NCBI RefSeq assembly: GCF_016583575.1
Contig: NZ_NRRG01000006.1
Span: forward strand, 604 to 64,603
DNA: 64,000 nt
Direction of reading: 5' to 3'
Origin: Thiocystis violacea
Lineage (GTDB): Bacteria > Pseudomonadota > Gammaproteobacteria > Chromatiales > Chromatiaceae
Below, in pieces: positions 36,601-44,940 of this stretch. The notes beneath the pieces were generated by a model. The model searched no databases. It was not told the DNA's origin and saw only the letters and a program-made list of their open reading frames with translations. A program made the translations under genes and the position numbers. How positions within the stretch are numbered: position 1 is the first letter of the stretch; the number at the start of each line of letters is the position of its first letter.

Positions 36601-36628
36601 CGCACCATCACAGCCTGGAGCCCGTCGA

Positions 36629-38308
36629 TCAGACCGACAGCTCCCCGGCCAGAACGCCCCGCGGCAGTACCGAGATCGCCATGCGCTCAGCCACACTGTA
36701 GATGCGTCTCAGCATGTCGAGTATCTCGAACTGCACGCGGTACTTGAGCAGGCGCTCCGGGTCGTCCAGGGCGAGGCGCGCGGCCTGTTGCCTGTGCAGC
36801 TCGGAGCTGAGCTCGAGGATCGTCACGCGATTGGCCACAACGGCCTGTGCCGCCCGTTCGTCCGCCTCGACCAAGGCTCGCAGCGCGGCATGCGCGGACT
36901 CCTGTATCGTCCGAAACAGGTGTTCGAGCAGCTCGGCGGTCTCTTGCGACGGTGTGATGCCCGTCTCTTTCAGGGTCTGGGCCAGCGGTGCCAGCTCACG
37001 GCCGATCGCCGCGCTCATGGACAGGATCTCTCCGGTGGCGGCAACCAGGCGTGCATGCTCGTCCGCTTGAGCGTCGCTCAGCTCGCCACGCCCGACGCGC
37101 TGCAGATAGGCGAGCACCGCTTCTCGCAGCACCACGACCTGGTCATACTGCTGCGAAAGCTCGCTGAGATCCCTGGCTTTGAAGGCCGATCCGACCTTCA
37201 CCAGCATCCCTTCGGTCAGCTCACCCATGTACCCGAGTTCCATCCGTGCACGCTCCAGGGCCATCGAGGGCACCCGGATCAATTCGTCGTCGAGATATTT
37301 GGGACGAACGATCTCCTTCACCTCGACCGCCCGGTCCGGGATGATCCTGATGGCCATCTTCGCGAACAACGGGGCAAACGGCAGGAAGATCAGCGTGTTG
37401 GCCGTGGCCCAGATGGTCGCCGCGTTGGCGATCTGGCGCGGCACCTCCTCGGCAAGCCGTTCCACGCCATGCAGATGCGCGGCCACCGGCGAAACCGTCT
37501 CGGCGAGCGCCGCGAGCGCCGCGATGAACGGCAGCCAAATCAGGGCGCCCAGCACATTGAACAGGACATGCACGGCTGCCGCGCGCTTGGCATCCTGCGG
37601 CTTGCCGATCGCGGCGAGAACCGCCGTGATCCCGGTTCCGATCTTTGCCCCGAACAGGATCGCGATCCCCGCCGGAAGGGACAGCAGCCCCTGGGTCGCC
37701 ATGACGACCGCGAGACCGATGGTGGCCGACGACGATTGCACCAGGGCCGTAAAGGCGGCGCCGGCCAGCATGCCCAGGAACGGGCTCTGCAGAGACTGTA
37801 GAACCCCGGCGAAGCCCTCGTGCGTGCGCAACGGCGACATGGCCGCGCCCATCACCGCCATGCCATAGAAGATCAGACCAAGCCCCATCAACATGGCGCC
37901 ATAGTGGCGTGCCACGCCCTGCTTCCACAGGAAGCTCATACCAAAGCCGATGGCAATCAGGGGGAATGCAAGGGCAGTCGTGTTGAACGCCACGATTTGC
38001 GCCGTCACCGTGGTGCCCACATTGGCACCGAAGATCACCCCGACCGACTGCACCAGGGTCATGAGCCCGGCACTCACGAAACCCACCACTAGCACCGTGG
38101 TTACCGAGGACGACTGGATCACCGCGGTCACGATGGCCCCAGTGATGGCACCCAACACCGGATGTCCTGTCAGCTTTGCCAAGAGCCCGTTCATCTGCTT
38201 GCCGGCCGCGGCCTTCAACCCGTCGGTCATCTTCTCCATGCCGTACAGGAACAGCGCGAGCCCGCCGAGCAGCTCGATCGTCATTGTCAGGGGGGCCAGC
38301 TCAGTCAT
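36629..38308 (-). CDS. Na+/phosphate cotransporter (NptA/YjbB-like) with PhoU-like tail
   Basis: 559 residues from ATG 38308, with AGAGAGG six bases upstream. The N-terminal 310 residues carry two Na/Pi repeats, each with a Q-S-S-S motif: GAIVTAVIQSSSVTTVLVVGFV and GAAFTALVQSSSATIGLAVVMA. The C-terminal 200 residues are a PhoU-like helical domain. Bacterial members move phosphate, often as exporters. It follows the P-type ATPase gene by 36 bases and so should share the promoter at site E, pairing cation transport with phosphate transport. Confidence 0.9.
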   Translation of the reverse strand: MTELAPLTMTIELLGGLALFLYGMEKMTDGLKAAAGKQMNGLLAKLTGHPVLGAITGAIVTAVIQSSSVTTVLVVGFVSAGLMTLVQSVGVIFGANVGTTVTAQIVAFNTTALAFPLIAIGFGMSFLWKQGVARHYGAMLMGLGLIFYGMAVMGAAMSPLRTHEGFAGVLQSLQSPFLGMLAGAAFTALVQSSSATIGLAVVMATQGLLSLPAGIAILFGAKIGTGITAVLAAIGKPQDAKRAAAVHVLFNVLGALIWLPFIAALAALAETVSPVAAHLHGVERLAEEVPRQIANAATIWATANTLIFLPFAPLFAKMAIRIIPDRAVEVKEIVRPKYLDDELIRVPSMALERARMELGYMGELTEGMLVKVGSAFKARDLSELSQQYDQVVVLREAVLAYLQRVGRGELSDAQADEHARLVAATGEILSMSAAIGRELAPLAQTLKETGITPSQETAELLEHLFRTIQESAHAALRALVEADERAAQAVVANRVTILELSSELHRQQAARLALDDPERLLKYRVQFEILDMLRRIYSVAERMAISVLPRGVLAGELSV

Positions 38309-38344
38309 GGCCAACCTCTCTGTTCTTCGAGCAATGGGAGTCGG

Positions 38345-41110
38345 TCACGACATCGCGGCGCGGGTCTTGGCACTCCCGGCCTCGACCGAGGTCACGGCGA
38401 CACGCAAGCTGGGGGTGAGGCGGATGACGAGCTTCTCGATCTCCACCACTAGGAAGAACACCAGCCCGCCGAGGAAGAGCCAGGGCCAAACCATCAGCGG
38501 GATCGCCTCGTTGTGGAACAGGTACTGCAAAGGCGGGGCATAGGTGAACAGGAGCTGCAGGACGACGACGGCCGCGATCCCCATCGGCAGGTAGCGATTG
38601 CCCAGATGGGCTTTGAACGACAGGGACGACTCCAGCAGGAAGCGGCTGTTGAGCAGATAGAAGACCTGCCCGATCGTGATGGCGTTGACCGCCACGGTGC
38701 GCGCGAGCTCGTCGGAGGCGCCCTGTCCCTTCATCCAGAAGAAGGCCCAGAGGGTATAGGCCAACAATGCCAGGCCGACGAAGACCACCCGCCAGATCCC
38801 AAACCCGGTCAGGATGGCTCGATCGACGGTCCGCGGGGCACGCCGCATCACATCGAGCTCATGGGGCTCGAAGGCGATGACCAGACCCAGGGCGACCGAG
38901 GTCACCATGTTGACCCAGAGCACCTGGGGCGCGGTGATCGGCATGGTGAAGCCGAGGAAGATCGCCACCGCGATGACCAGGGCCTGGGCCACATTGGTCG
39001 GCAGCATGAAGAGGATCGCCTTCTCGATGTTGTTGTAGACGGTGCGGCCCTCCTTCACCGCCGCGGTGATCGAGGCGAAGTTGTCGTCGGCGAGGATCAT
39101 CCCGGCAGCCTCCTTGGTCACCTCCGTTCCCTTGATCCCCATCGCCACACCGATGTCCGCCTTCTTCAGCGACGGGGCGTCGTTGACCCCGTCGCCGGTC
39201 ATCGCGACGATCTGGCCGTTGGCCTGGATCGCCTTGACCAGGCGCAGCTTGTGCTCGGGGCTCGCGCGGGCGAAGACATCCACGGTCCGCACGCACTCCT
39301 GAAGGGCCGCCTCGTTCATCTCCTCGATCTCAGCCCCGGAGACCGCGGTTCGGCCGTCGCCGATACCGAGCATCCTGGCGATCGCCGCCGCGGTGATCTT
39401 GTGATCGCCGGTGATCATCGTCACCCGGATGCCGCCGTCGTGGCAGACCTTCACCGCCTCGATCGCCTCCTGGCGCGGCGGGTCGAGAAGCCCGATCAGA
39501 CCGATCAGGACCAGGTTGCGAGGCAGATCGGCGGGACCCAGGGTTCCGGCCGCGAGCCCGGGATCCGCGAGCCAGGCCAGGGCCAGAACCCGCTCTCCCT
39601 GGGCCGCGAGCTGGTCGGCAACCCGCTCGAAGTGCCCGAGATCCAGCGCGGCGCTCTCACCGGCGCCCAGCTGCTGACGGTCGCAGTGACCGAGGATGAC
39701 CTCGGGCGCCCCCTTGACCAGCAGCATCTCCCGGCCGTCGGCGCCACGATGCAGGGTCGCCATAAATTTGTGCTCGGACTCGAACGGAATCGCGTCGACC
39801 CGCGGCCAGGCGGCGATCTCGGCCGCGCGGTCCATCCCGAGCTTGGTCGCGAAGGGGTACATCGCCCCTTCGGTCGGATCGCCCTCGACCTTCCAGACCC
39901 CGTCCTGCTGCAAGAGCACCGCGTCGTTGCAGAGCATCGAGACCCGGCCCATCAGCTCCAGCACGGGGTCCTTCGGTGCCGGCTCGCCGTCGCGGGTCAC
40001 TGCCCCCTCGGGGGCATAGCCGTTGCCGCTGACCTGGTACCGCGACTCGGCGCTGGCGGCGGAGACCACCATCATCTCCATCAGTGTCAGGGTCCCGGTC
40101 TTGTCCGAGCAGATCCGAGAGACCGAGCCCAGGGTCTCCACCGCCGGCAGACGGCGGATGATCGCGTTGCGGCTCGCCATCCGCTGCACCCCGATCGCCA
40201 GCGCAATGGTGATGATCGCCGGCAGACCCTCGGGGATCACCGACACGGCGATGCCGACCACGGCCTGGAAGAGCTCGACGAAGTCCATTCCGATCACCCA
40301 CTTCCCGTAGGCGAAGACCAGGACGCTGACGATCCCGATCACTGTCGTGATCGCATAGCCGAACTTCTTGATCTGACGGAGCAGCGGGGTCTCCAGGGGG
40401 CTGACGCTGGCCAGCATCGCATTGATCCGCCCGAGCTCGGTCCGCGCTCCGGTGGCGATGACGACACCGGTTGCCCGCCCGGACACCACCATGGTGCCGG
40501 AAAAGCCCAGGTTGTGGCGGTCGCCGACGGTGGCCTTCTCCGGCACCGTATCGGTGGACTTGTCGGCGGGGACCGACTCGCCGGTCAGGGCGGCCTCCTC
40601 GGTGCGCAGGTTCTTGACCTCGATGAGCCTCAGATCCGCCGGGATCTTGTCGCCGGACTCCAGCAGGACGATGTCGCCGGGGACCAGGTCCTCCGCCGGG
40701 ATCATGCGGGTCTCTCCGCCGCGCCGCGTCCGGGCCTCGGCGGAGAGCATGTTGCGGATCGACTCCAGCGCCTTCTCCGCCTTGCCCTCCTGGAGGAATC
40801 CGAGCAGGGCGTTGATCAGGACCACCCCGAGGATGATCCCGGCGTCGATCCAGAGCCCGAGCATCAGTTTGGTGAAGCCCGCGCCCAGCAGGACATAGAC
40901 CAGGACGTTGTTGAGCTGGGAGAGGAAGCGCATGAAAGGTCCGCGCCGCTTGCCGGCCGGAAGCCGGTTGGCTCCATGCTCGGCGAGGCGCCTGGCGGCC
41001 TCCGAGGCATCGAGTCCTGTGGCCGAATCGGCCGCTAGCCGTCCCAAGACCGCATCGGTCGCCATTGCGTGCCAGCCGGGGCCGGCCAAGTCCGTCTTGT
41101 GCGTATTCAT
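38345..41110 (-). CDS. Cation-transporting P-type ATPase (P2 type, calcium/other cation)
   Basis: 921 residues with an N-terminal cation-ATPase domain (GLDASEAARRLAEHGANRLP), actuator TGESVP, membrane helix 4 motif IPEGLPA, phosphorylation site CSDKTGTLT, nucleotide-binding KGAPE, and hinge MTGDGVNDAPSLKKADIGVAMG. The C-terminal helices form a cation-ATPase C domain. PEGLP is typical of P2 pumps (SERCA, PMR1, bacterial PacL). The transported ion is not certain, because the helix 6 motif (LPTNVAQALVI) lacks the classic Ca2+ acidic residue. It heads an operon with the Na/Pi cotransporter under site E. Confidence 0.92.
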   Translation of the reverse strand: MNTHKTDLAGPGWHAMATDAVLGRLAADSATGLDASEAARRLAEHGANRLPAGKRRGPFMRFLSQLNNVLVYVLLGAGFTKLMLGLWIDAGIILGVVLINALLGFLQEGKAEKALESIRNMLSAEARTRRGGETRMIPAEDLVPGDIVLLESGDKIPADLRLIEVKNLRTEEAALTGESVPADKSTDTVPEKATVGDRHNLGFSGTMVVSGRATGVVIATGARTELGRINAMLASVSPLETPLLRQIKKFGYAITTVIGIVSVLVFAYGKWVIGMDFVELFQAVVGIAVSVIPEGLPAIITIALAIGVQRMASRNAIIRRLPAVETLGSVSRICSDKTGTLTLMEMMVVSAASAESRYQVSGNGYAPEGAVTRDGEPAPKDPVLELMGRVSMLCNDAVLLQQDGVWKVEGDPTEGAMYPFATKLGMDRAAEIAAWPRVDAIPFESEHKFMATLHRGADGREMLLVKGAPEVILGHCDRQQLGAGESAALDLGHFERVADQLAAQGERVLALAWLADPGLAAGTLGPADLPRNLVLIGLIGLLDPPRQEAIEAVKVCHDGGIRVTMITGDHKITAAAIARMLGIGDGRTAVSGAEIEEMNEAALQECVRTVDVFARASPEHKLRLVKAIQANGQIVAMTGDGVNDAPSLKKADIGVAMGIKGTEVTKEAAGMILADDNFASITAAVKEGRTVYNNIEKAILFMLPTNVAQALVIAVAIFLGFTMPITAPQVLWVNMVTSVALGLVIAFEPHELDVMRRAPRTVDRAILTGFGIWRVVFVGLALLAYTLWAFFWMKGQGASDELARTVAVNAITIGQVFYLLNSRFLLESSLSFKAHLGNRYLPMGIAAVVVLQLLFTYAPPLQYLFHNEAIPLMVWPWLFLGGLVFFLVVEIEKLVIRLTPSLRVAVTSVEAGSAKTRAAMS

Positions 41111-41157
41111 CGCTCGGATTCAAACCTCGCAGTAGCCGTCGTCGGGCGCAGGCCCGA

Positions 41158-41202
41158 AGGCTACGTGATCAAGGGTCGAAAACCCATTGAACCTTGGTGC
41201 AA
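41158..41202 (-). promoter_or_regulatory. Predicted activator site plus -10 for the ATPase/Na-Pi operon (site E)
   Basis: On the minus strand TTGCACCAAGGTTCAA (41202-41187) fits TTNNACCNNGGTNNAA. It is followed by exactly 23 bases and TAGCCT (41163-41158). The predicted start near 41151 gives a leader of about 40 bases to the ATPase ATG. Its outer bases differ most from the other sites, but the spacing is identical. Confidence 0.62.
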
Positions 41203-41223
41203 CACCTCGCAGGTCGTCCGTCG

Positions 41224-41300
41224 TCGTCGTCAGCGAAGGTTCACGAGATCGACGATGCCTTGAGCCCCGGTCTCTTCGGTGGCGACGCCTGGCGCGATCG
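41224..41300 (+). pseudogene. Fragment of a MipA/OmpV gene
   Basis: The plus strand from 41236 to 41283 repeats 35266-35313 of the MipA/OmpV gene with one mismatch (it codes KVHEIDDALSLGLFGG there), with weaker similarity on each side. No start or further domain remains. Its antisense strand supplies the last codons of the adjacent lipase gene. This is a duplicated fragment, possibly a trace of a recombination event. Confidence 0.85.
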
Positions 41301-42804
41301 GAGCCTCGTCGGGCCGCGCAAGCTCGAGACGCAGAATCCGCTTGAGTTCGGCGACCGCGCGGGGATGGCCGAACCCCCCGTGGCCCGTGGGGACCACGAC
41401 CTCGGACTGGGCGAAGCTCAGGTGCGAGCTGATGTAGGGCACGACACCGTCGGAGCCCGTCCAGCCATCGCCGCGGCCGCGGTCGCCCATGATGGAGTGC
41501 ACCGGCACCTGGGGCTGGGTGGCGTCCAGGATTCGCAGGAAAAGCGAATCTGGAGACAGACCCTGGATACTGGTGGGTATGCGTCCGGTCTCGGCCCCGG
41601 TCAGCGTGCCCAGAGCGCTCGAAACTTCCTCCACCAGGGTGCCCGGCAGACGAATCAGACGGATCCCCCATGCGCCCAGGCCCCCGGAGGCGAGCCGACT
41701 GCCTCGGTGCGGAGTGAACATGAAAACCACCCGGCTGACGTCTCGGCGCGGCTCGAAGATCAGGGCCCGACGCACGCGGCTGTTGGCCGGAAGCCGGCTG
41801 ACGCCGGGGAGGACGGTCTCGGCGGCGTCCGATCCGACGCGCGAGACCTGAGCGCGGGCCAGGAGGCCCCCCATGCTGTGGCCAACGAGCACCATGGGGT
41901 AACGCGGGTGCCAGCGCGCGGCCACCTCATCCAAGGCCTCGCGCAACTGCAGGGCCGAGAGTGGTACGGGCTGGCCGGTCGGGTAGTAGAAAAACCAGAT
42001 TTGGTAGGCCTGGCGGATGACCGGATCGGTGAGCAGGTCCAAGAGCAGCGGGGTCCAGACCCGGTGCGTGGACAAGAGGCCATGGACAAGGACCAGAGGC
42101 CGGCGGTTCGGGTCGAATGGCTCTAGGAACAGGATCCGCGGGTGCCCGGCGAAGAGCCCGGGGCGCAGGAGGTTGGCGAGCCCCGAGCCGAACCTGGGGC
42201 CGGTGGCGTCCGCGGTGCGCAGGGACGCCTCGAGGTCCATGGCGAGGGATACCTCGCCATGGTCGGTCTTCAGACTGTCGATGCGGCGGGGGTCGAGCAG
42301 GGCGGAGTCGCAGCAGTCGCTGCCGCCCTCCGGCGGCAGCGCCGCGAGCGTGAGCGGCACTTTGAATCCCGCATCAGGTGCATTCGGATTCCCGTCCGGG
42401 GCGAGTCGCCCAACGACTGGCAGCCCCAGCCCCGCCCGGTGCAGGCCCGGACGGGTCTCGCGTGCCGCGCGCACGGCGGCGATCTGATCGAAGTCTCCGG
42501 GATCGATGATCCCGGACCGTTCCCCACGCGGCACGGCCCTGAGCACCGCCGGGCCTGGATCGACGGACTCCGCGAGCCGGCTCGGAAAGGTCGCCGCGAG
42601 GCGCTCGCGATAGACGACCGCGGCTTGGCGTCGCTCGCGCTCGCTGACCAACGGCGACCCTGCCGTACGGATCGATTCGGCCAGCTCCTGGGACAGGGCG
42701 GCGGACCGGTCAGGCGCGAGCGACTGACAGGCGCTCAGCACCACACCGAGGAGGCACGCGCATGTGGCCCGTTTGGCGGAGGACGGCTCGGGGGAGGGTT
42801 TCAT
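41230..42804 (-). CDS. Secreted/lipid-anchored alpha/beta hydrolase (triacylglycerol-lipase-like)
   Basis: 524 residues from ATG 42804, chosen because it yields a lipoprotein signal (CACLLGVVLSACQSL); an ATG at 42858 is in frame. The hydrolase core shows RRPLVLVHGLLSTHRVW (oxyanion), FFYYPTGQPV, nucleophile LVGHSMGGLLAR and VVFMFTPHRGSRLA. A late GGDR/GHGG region (PTGHGGFGHP) could give the His. About the last 18 residues (VATEETGAQGIVDLVNLR) are read antisense through the OmpV fragment, so the natural C terminus may have been replaced. It is controlled by site F. Confidence 0.85.
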   Translation of the reverse strand: MKPSPEPSSAKRATCACLLGVVLSACQSLAPDRSAALSQELAESIRTAGSPLVSERERRQAAVVYRERLAATFPSRLAESVDPGPAVLRAVPRGERSGIIDPGDFDQIAAVRAARETRPGLHRAGLGLPVVGRLAPDGNPNAPDAGFKVPLTLAALPPEGGSDCCDSALLDPRRIDSLKTDHGEVSLAMDLEASLRTADATGPRFGSGLANLLRPGLFAGHPRILFLEPFDPNRRPLVLVHGLLSTHRVWTPLLLDLLTDPVIRQAYQIWFFYYPTGQPVPLSALQLREALDEVAARWHPRYPMVLVGHSMGGLLARAQVSRVGSDAAETVLPGVSRLPANSRVRRALIFEPRRDVSRVVFMFTPHRGSRLASGGLGAWGIRLIRLPGTLVEEVSSALGTLTGAETGRIPTSIQGLSPDSLFLRILDATQPQVPVHSIMGDRGRGDGWTGSDGVVPYISSHLSFAQSEVVVPTGHGGFGHPRAVAELKRILRLELARPDEAPIAPGVATEETGAQGIVDLVNLR

Positions 42805-43025
42805 GCTGTTTGCAGTGGACTGGAATGCTCTCCGCCCGGACCGCCGATTCGGCGGCACCGGCGGAGAGGAAAATCCGAGAACGCTGATTCAGGCTGGAGC
42901 CGCAGCATCACAGGCGTCTCTCTCGCATGAAACCGCGCCTCGCGCGGTCGACGATGCTTGTTGGGTTGAGTCCACCTCGACCGAATCCACAACCGTCGGA
43001 GCTGGCGCGGCTTAGAGTCGTGATG

Positions 43026-43070
43026 ACACTATCCGAGCATCGCTGCGATGGCTATTGTACCTAGGTTAAA
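43026..43070 (-). promoter_or_regulatory. Predicted activator site plus -10 for the lipase gene (site F)
   Basis: On the minus strand TTTAACCTAGGTACAA (43070-43055) is the most symmetric copy. It is followed by 23 bases starting TAGCCA, then TAGTGT (43031-43026). It lies about 215 bases before the lipase ATG at 42804. The stretch 43071-43279 between sites F and D holds nothing else recognised. Confidence 0.7.
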
Positions 43071-43279
43071 GGCCGATCGATTTGGCGACCCCCTGGTGTA
43101 AGGACGCCGGATCACCATCCCAAGCACGGCGGATGCCTCAACCGTGCACCGCTCCCTCGGATCGTCAGACGCCCAGGACGCACGCCGAGTTCATTGGTGG
43201 CCGGTGGAAAGCCGTGGTCGCCGCACTCCACCGGCCGCCGATGAGTCCCGACCGCGGATCTCCTGCGTCTTCTGTCACC

Positions 43280-43324
43280 TTTAACCAAGGTGCAATAGCC
43301 GCCGGAAACCCGCCGATCTACTGT
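43280..43324 (+). promoter_or_regulatory. Predicted activator site plus -10 for the META-domain gene (site D)
   Basis: TTTAACCAAGGTGCAA (43280-43295) is identical to site A. It is followed by 23 bases starting TAGCCG, then TACTGT (43319-43324). The gene begins at 43498, implying a leader of about 165 bases. Sites D and F are back to back, pointing outward, in one intergenic region. Confidence 0.72.
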
Positions 43325-43497
43325 GCGTACGCTAGGTACCGTGGGTCAGGCGCCCGCGACCTTTCACGCCCGAGGCACGGAATTGAAGCGGATCGAGCAG
43401 ACCCTGCGCCGCTCTGATGCCGCCGAACCGGGCCACCGGGCGACAGCGCCGTGTCGCCGTCGCGCCGGACTTGACTCATGACAACCGGGGTATCGAC

Positions 43498-44580
43498 ATG
43501 AGCAGAAACACTTGGCCGCTGGCGCTTGTCTTCGTGGCCGCGCCGATGACCGCCTCCCTGGCTCAAGAGCAGCCATTGATCTGCTTCGGAAATGAGCCGT
43601 TCTGGCGCCTGGACCTCACTGAGACAGGGAAGGCTCGGTTCTCGACGCCGGATTCTCCGGTGGTGGAATATCTCGGTGACGCGAATACAACGGCCGGGCG
43701 AAAGGAGTCGGTCTGGCGTGGTCAGGCAATCACGTCCGATGGAGGGGAGCTGGTGGCGTTCTTGCACCAGGGCGCCTGTAGCGACGGGATGTCGGATGCC
43801 GTACATCCCTATGCGGCCAAGGTTGCGCTCCCGAATGGACGTCATTACACCGGTTGCTGCCGTGTGCCAGAAACGCTGAATGTTTCGGCGACCGTCGAGA
43901 ATGCGACCTGGCGTCTCACCGAGCTGCCGGGCAAGACGCTACCGACTGATTACGCTCGCAATGCCGTCACGGTCCGGTTCCAAGCCGGTCGGACGGATGG
44001 TTTCTCGGGGTGCAATCAGTTCATGGGGTCGTACACCCTGGAAGGCGAGACGCTCGTCCTCGGTACGCTGGGCGGAACGATGAGGGCCTGCCCGGAACCG
44101 GCGATGTCGGTCGAGGAGGCTTTCCTGCGATCGTTCTCCGGAGCCTTGGGGGTTGCCGGTGCCGGAGACGAGCTGATCTTGACGCCGGTGGGCGGAGGGG
44201 CGCGGCTGCGCTTCGAGCGCGAGGTGCCACTCCCATTGGAGGGCATGCAATGGGAGGTCACTGGTTACAACAACGGACGGCAGGCCGTGGTGAGCCCACA
44301 GACCGGTACCCGGCTCACCCTAATGTTCCAGGACGGCCAGGTTTCGGGCAGCAGCGGCTGCAATCGCTTCCACGGATCATTCACAGTGGAAGAAAACAGG
44401 CTGACGATCCATCCGCTGGCGACCACGCGCAAGGCCTGCGACGAGGCGTTGATGGTCCAGGAGCGAGCGTTCCTTAATGCGTTGGAAAGTGCAACGACCT
44501 GGGACATTGTGCGAGGAATGCTGGATATCCATCGTGCCGATGGCGAACGGGTGCTGACCGCCAGTTCCAGGGGTGAGTGA
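43498..44580 (+). CDS. Exported protein with COG3650-like and two META (HslJ) domains
   Basis: 360 residues from ATG 43498. A signal peptide ends ASLAQEQ. Residues about 22-135 resemble the COG3650 periplasmic domain (ICFGNEPFWRLDL, SDGMSDAVHPYAA with a CC pair). Two META/HslJ domains follow: NATWRLTELPG ... FSGCNQFMGSYTLEG, then MQWEVTGYNNGR ... SGSSGCNRFHGSFTVEE. HslJ-type domains are linked to outer-membrane stability and resistance to antibiotics or heat. It is monocistronic behind site D. Confidence 0.83.
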   Translation: MSRNTWPLALVFVAAPMTASLAQEQPLICFGNEPFWRLDLTETGKARFSTPDSPVVEYLGDANTTAGRKESVWRGQAITSDGGELVAFLHQGACSDGMSDAVHPYAAKVALPNGRHYTGCCRVPETLNVSATVENATWRLTELPGKTLPTDYARNAVTVRFQAGRTDGFSGCNQFMGSYTLEGETLVLGTLGGTMRACPEPAMSVEEAFLRSFSGALGVAGAGDELILTPVGGGARLRFEREVPLPLEGMQWEVTGYNNGRQAVVSPQTGTRLTLMFQDGQVSGSSGCNRFHGSFTVEENRLTIHPLATTRKACDEALMVQERAFLNALESATTWDIVRGMLDIHRADGERVLTASSRGE

Positions 44581-44592
44581 GGGAGCGGATAG

Positions 44593-44832
44593 AGGGTCTA
44601 GGGTGCAACGGAACAGAAAACCTAGGTAAGCGCTGAACCCCAAGTTTTTCGGCGACTTCCGGCTTGTCATTCCGCTGGGGTAGACCTTAACGGCACACTC
44701 CGATGAGACGGATTGACGGCCTCATTAGGGTCTTACCAGGCAATCTGAGGCACCCGTGGACGACGATCTAGACCTGAACGAGACGGTCGACGGGCTTACC
44801 TAGATTTTCTGTTCCGTTGCACCTCAAACCCC
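44593..44832. mobile_element. Tn3-derived miniature inverted-repeat element, about 240 bp
   Basis: Two 38-base ends in opposite orientation: left 44593-44630, right 44795-44832 (reverse strand, starting GGGGTTTGAGG). Both contain GGTGCAACGGAACAGAAAA and CTAGGTAAG. They differ at only a few bases and match the layout of Tn3-family ends (GGGG ... GGAAC..AAAAC ... TAAG), like the single end at 10737. The 164-base interior carries no gene. No 5-base target duplication could be found (GATAG versus TTGAT). This is a non-autonomous element needing a Tn3-type transposase in trans. Confidence 0.82.
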
Positions 44833-44895
44833 TTGATGAGGGGTGAATCCCGTCGCCCGGAAGGTGTGACAACCGGCCGCCGTGCCAGACTGGCA
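44833..44895 (-). pseudogene. Small relic of a tyrosine recombinase gene
   Basis: The plus strand CGTCGCCCGGAAGGTGTGAC and the bases after it match 50090-50135 of the larger integrase fragment, which encodes the CHTFRATGI active-site box on the minus strand. Here the frame is broken and only about 45 bases survive. It directly borders the miniature element. Confidence 0.65.
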
Positions 44896-44940
44896 ACGGG
44901 GTAATCTCCGCAAGGCATTTCCAGTGATCCCTCGGCGTGG

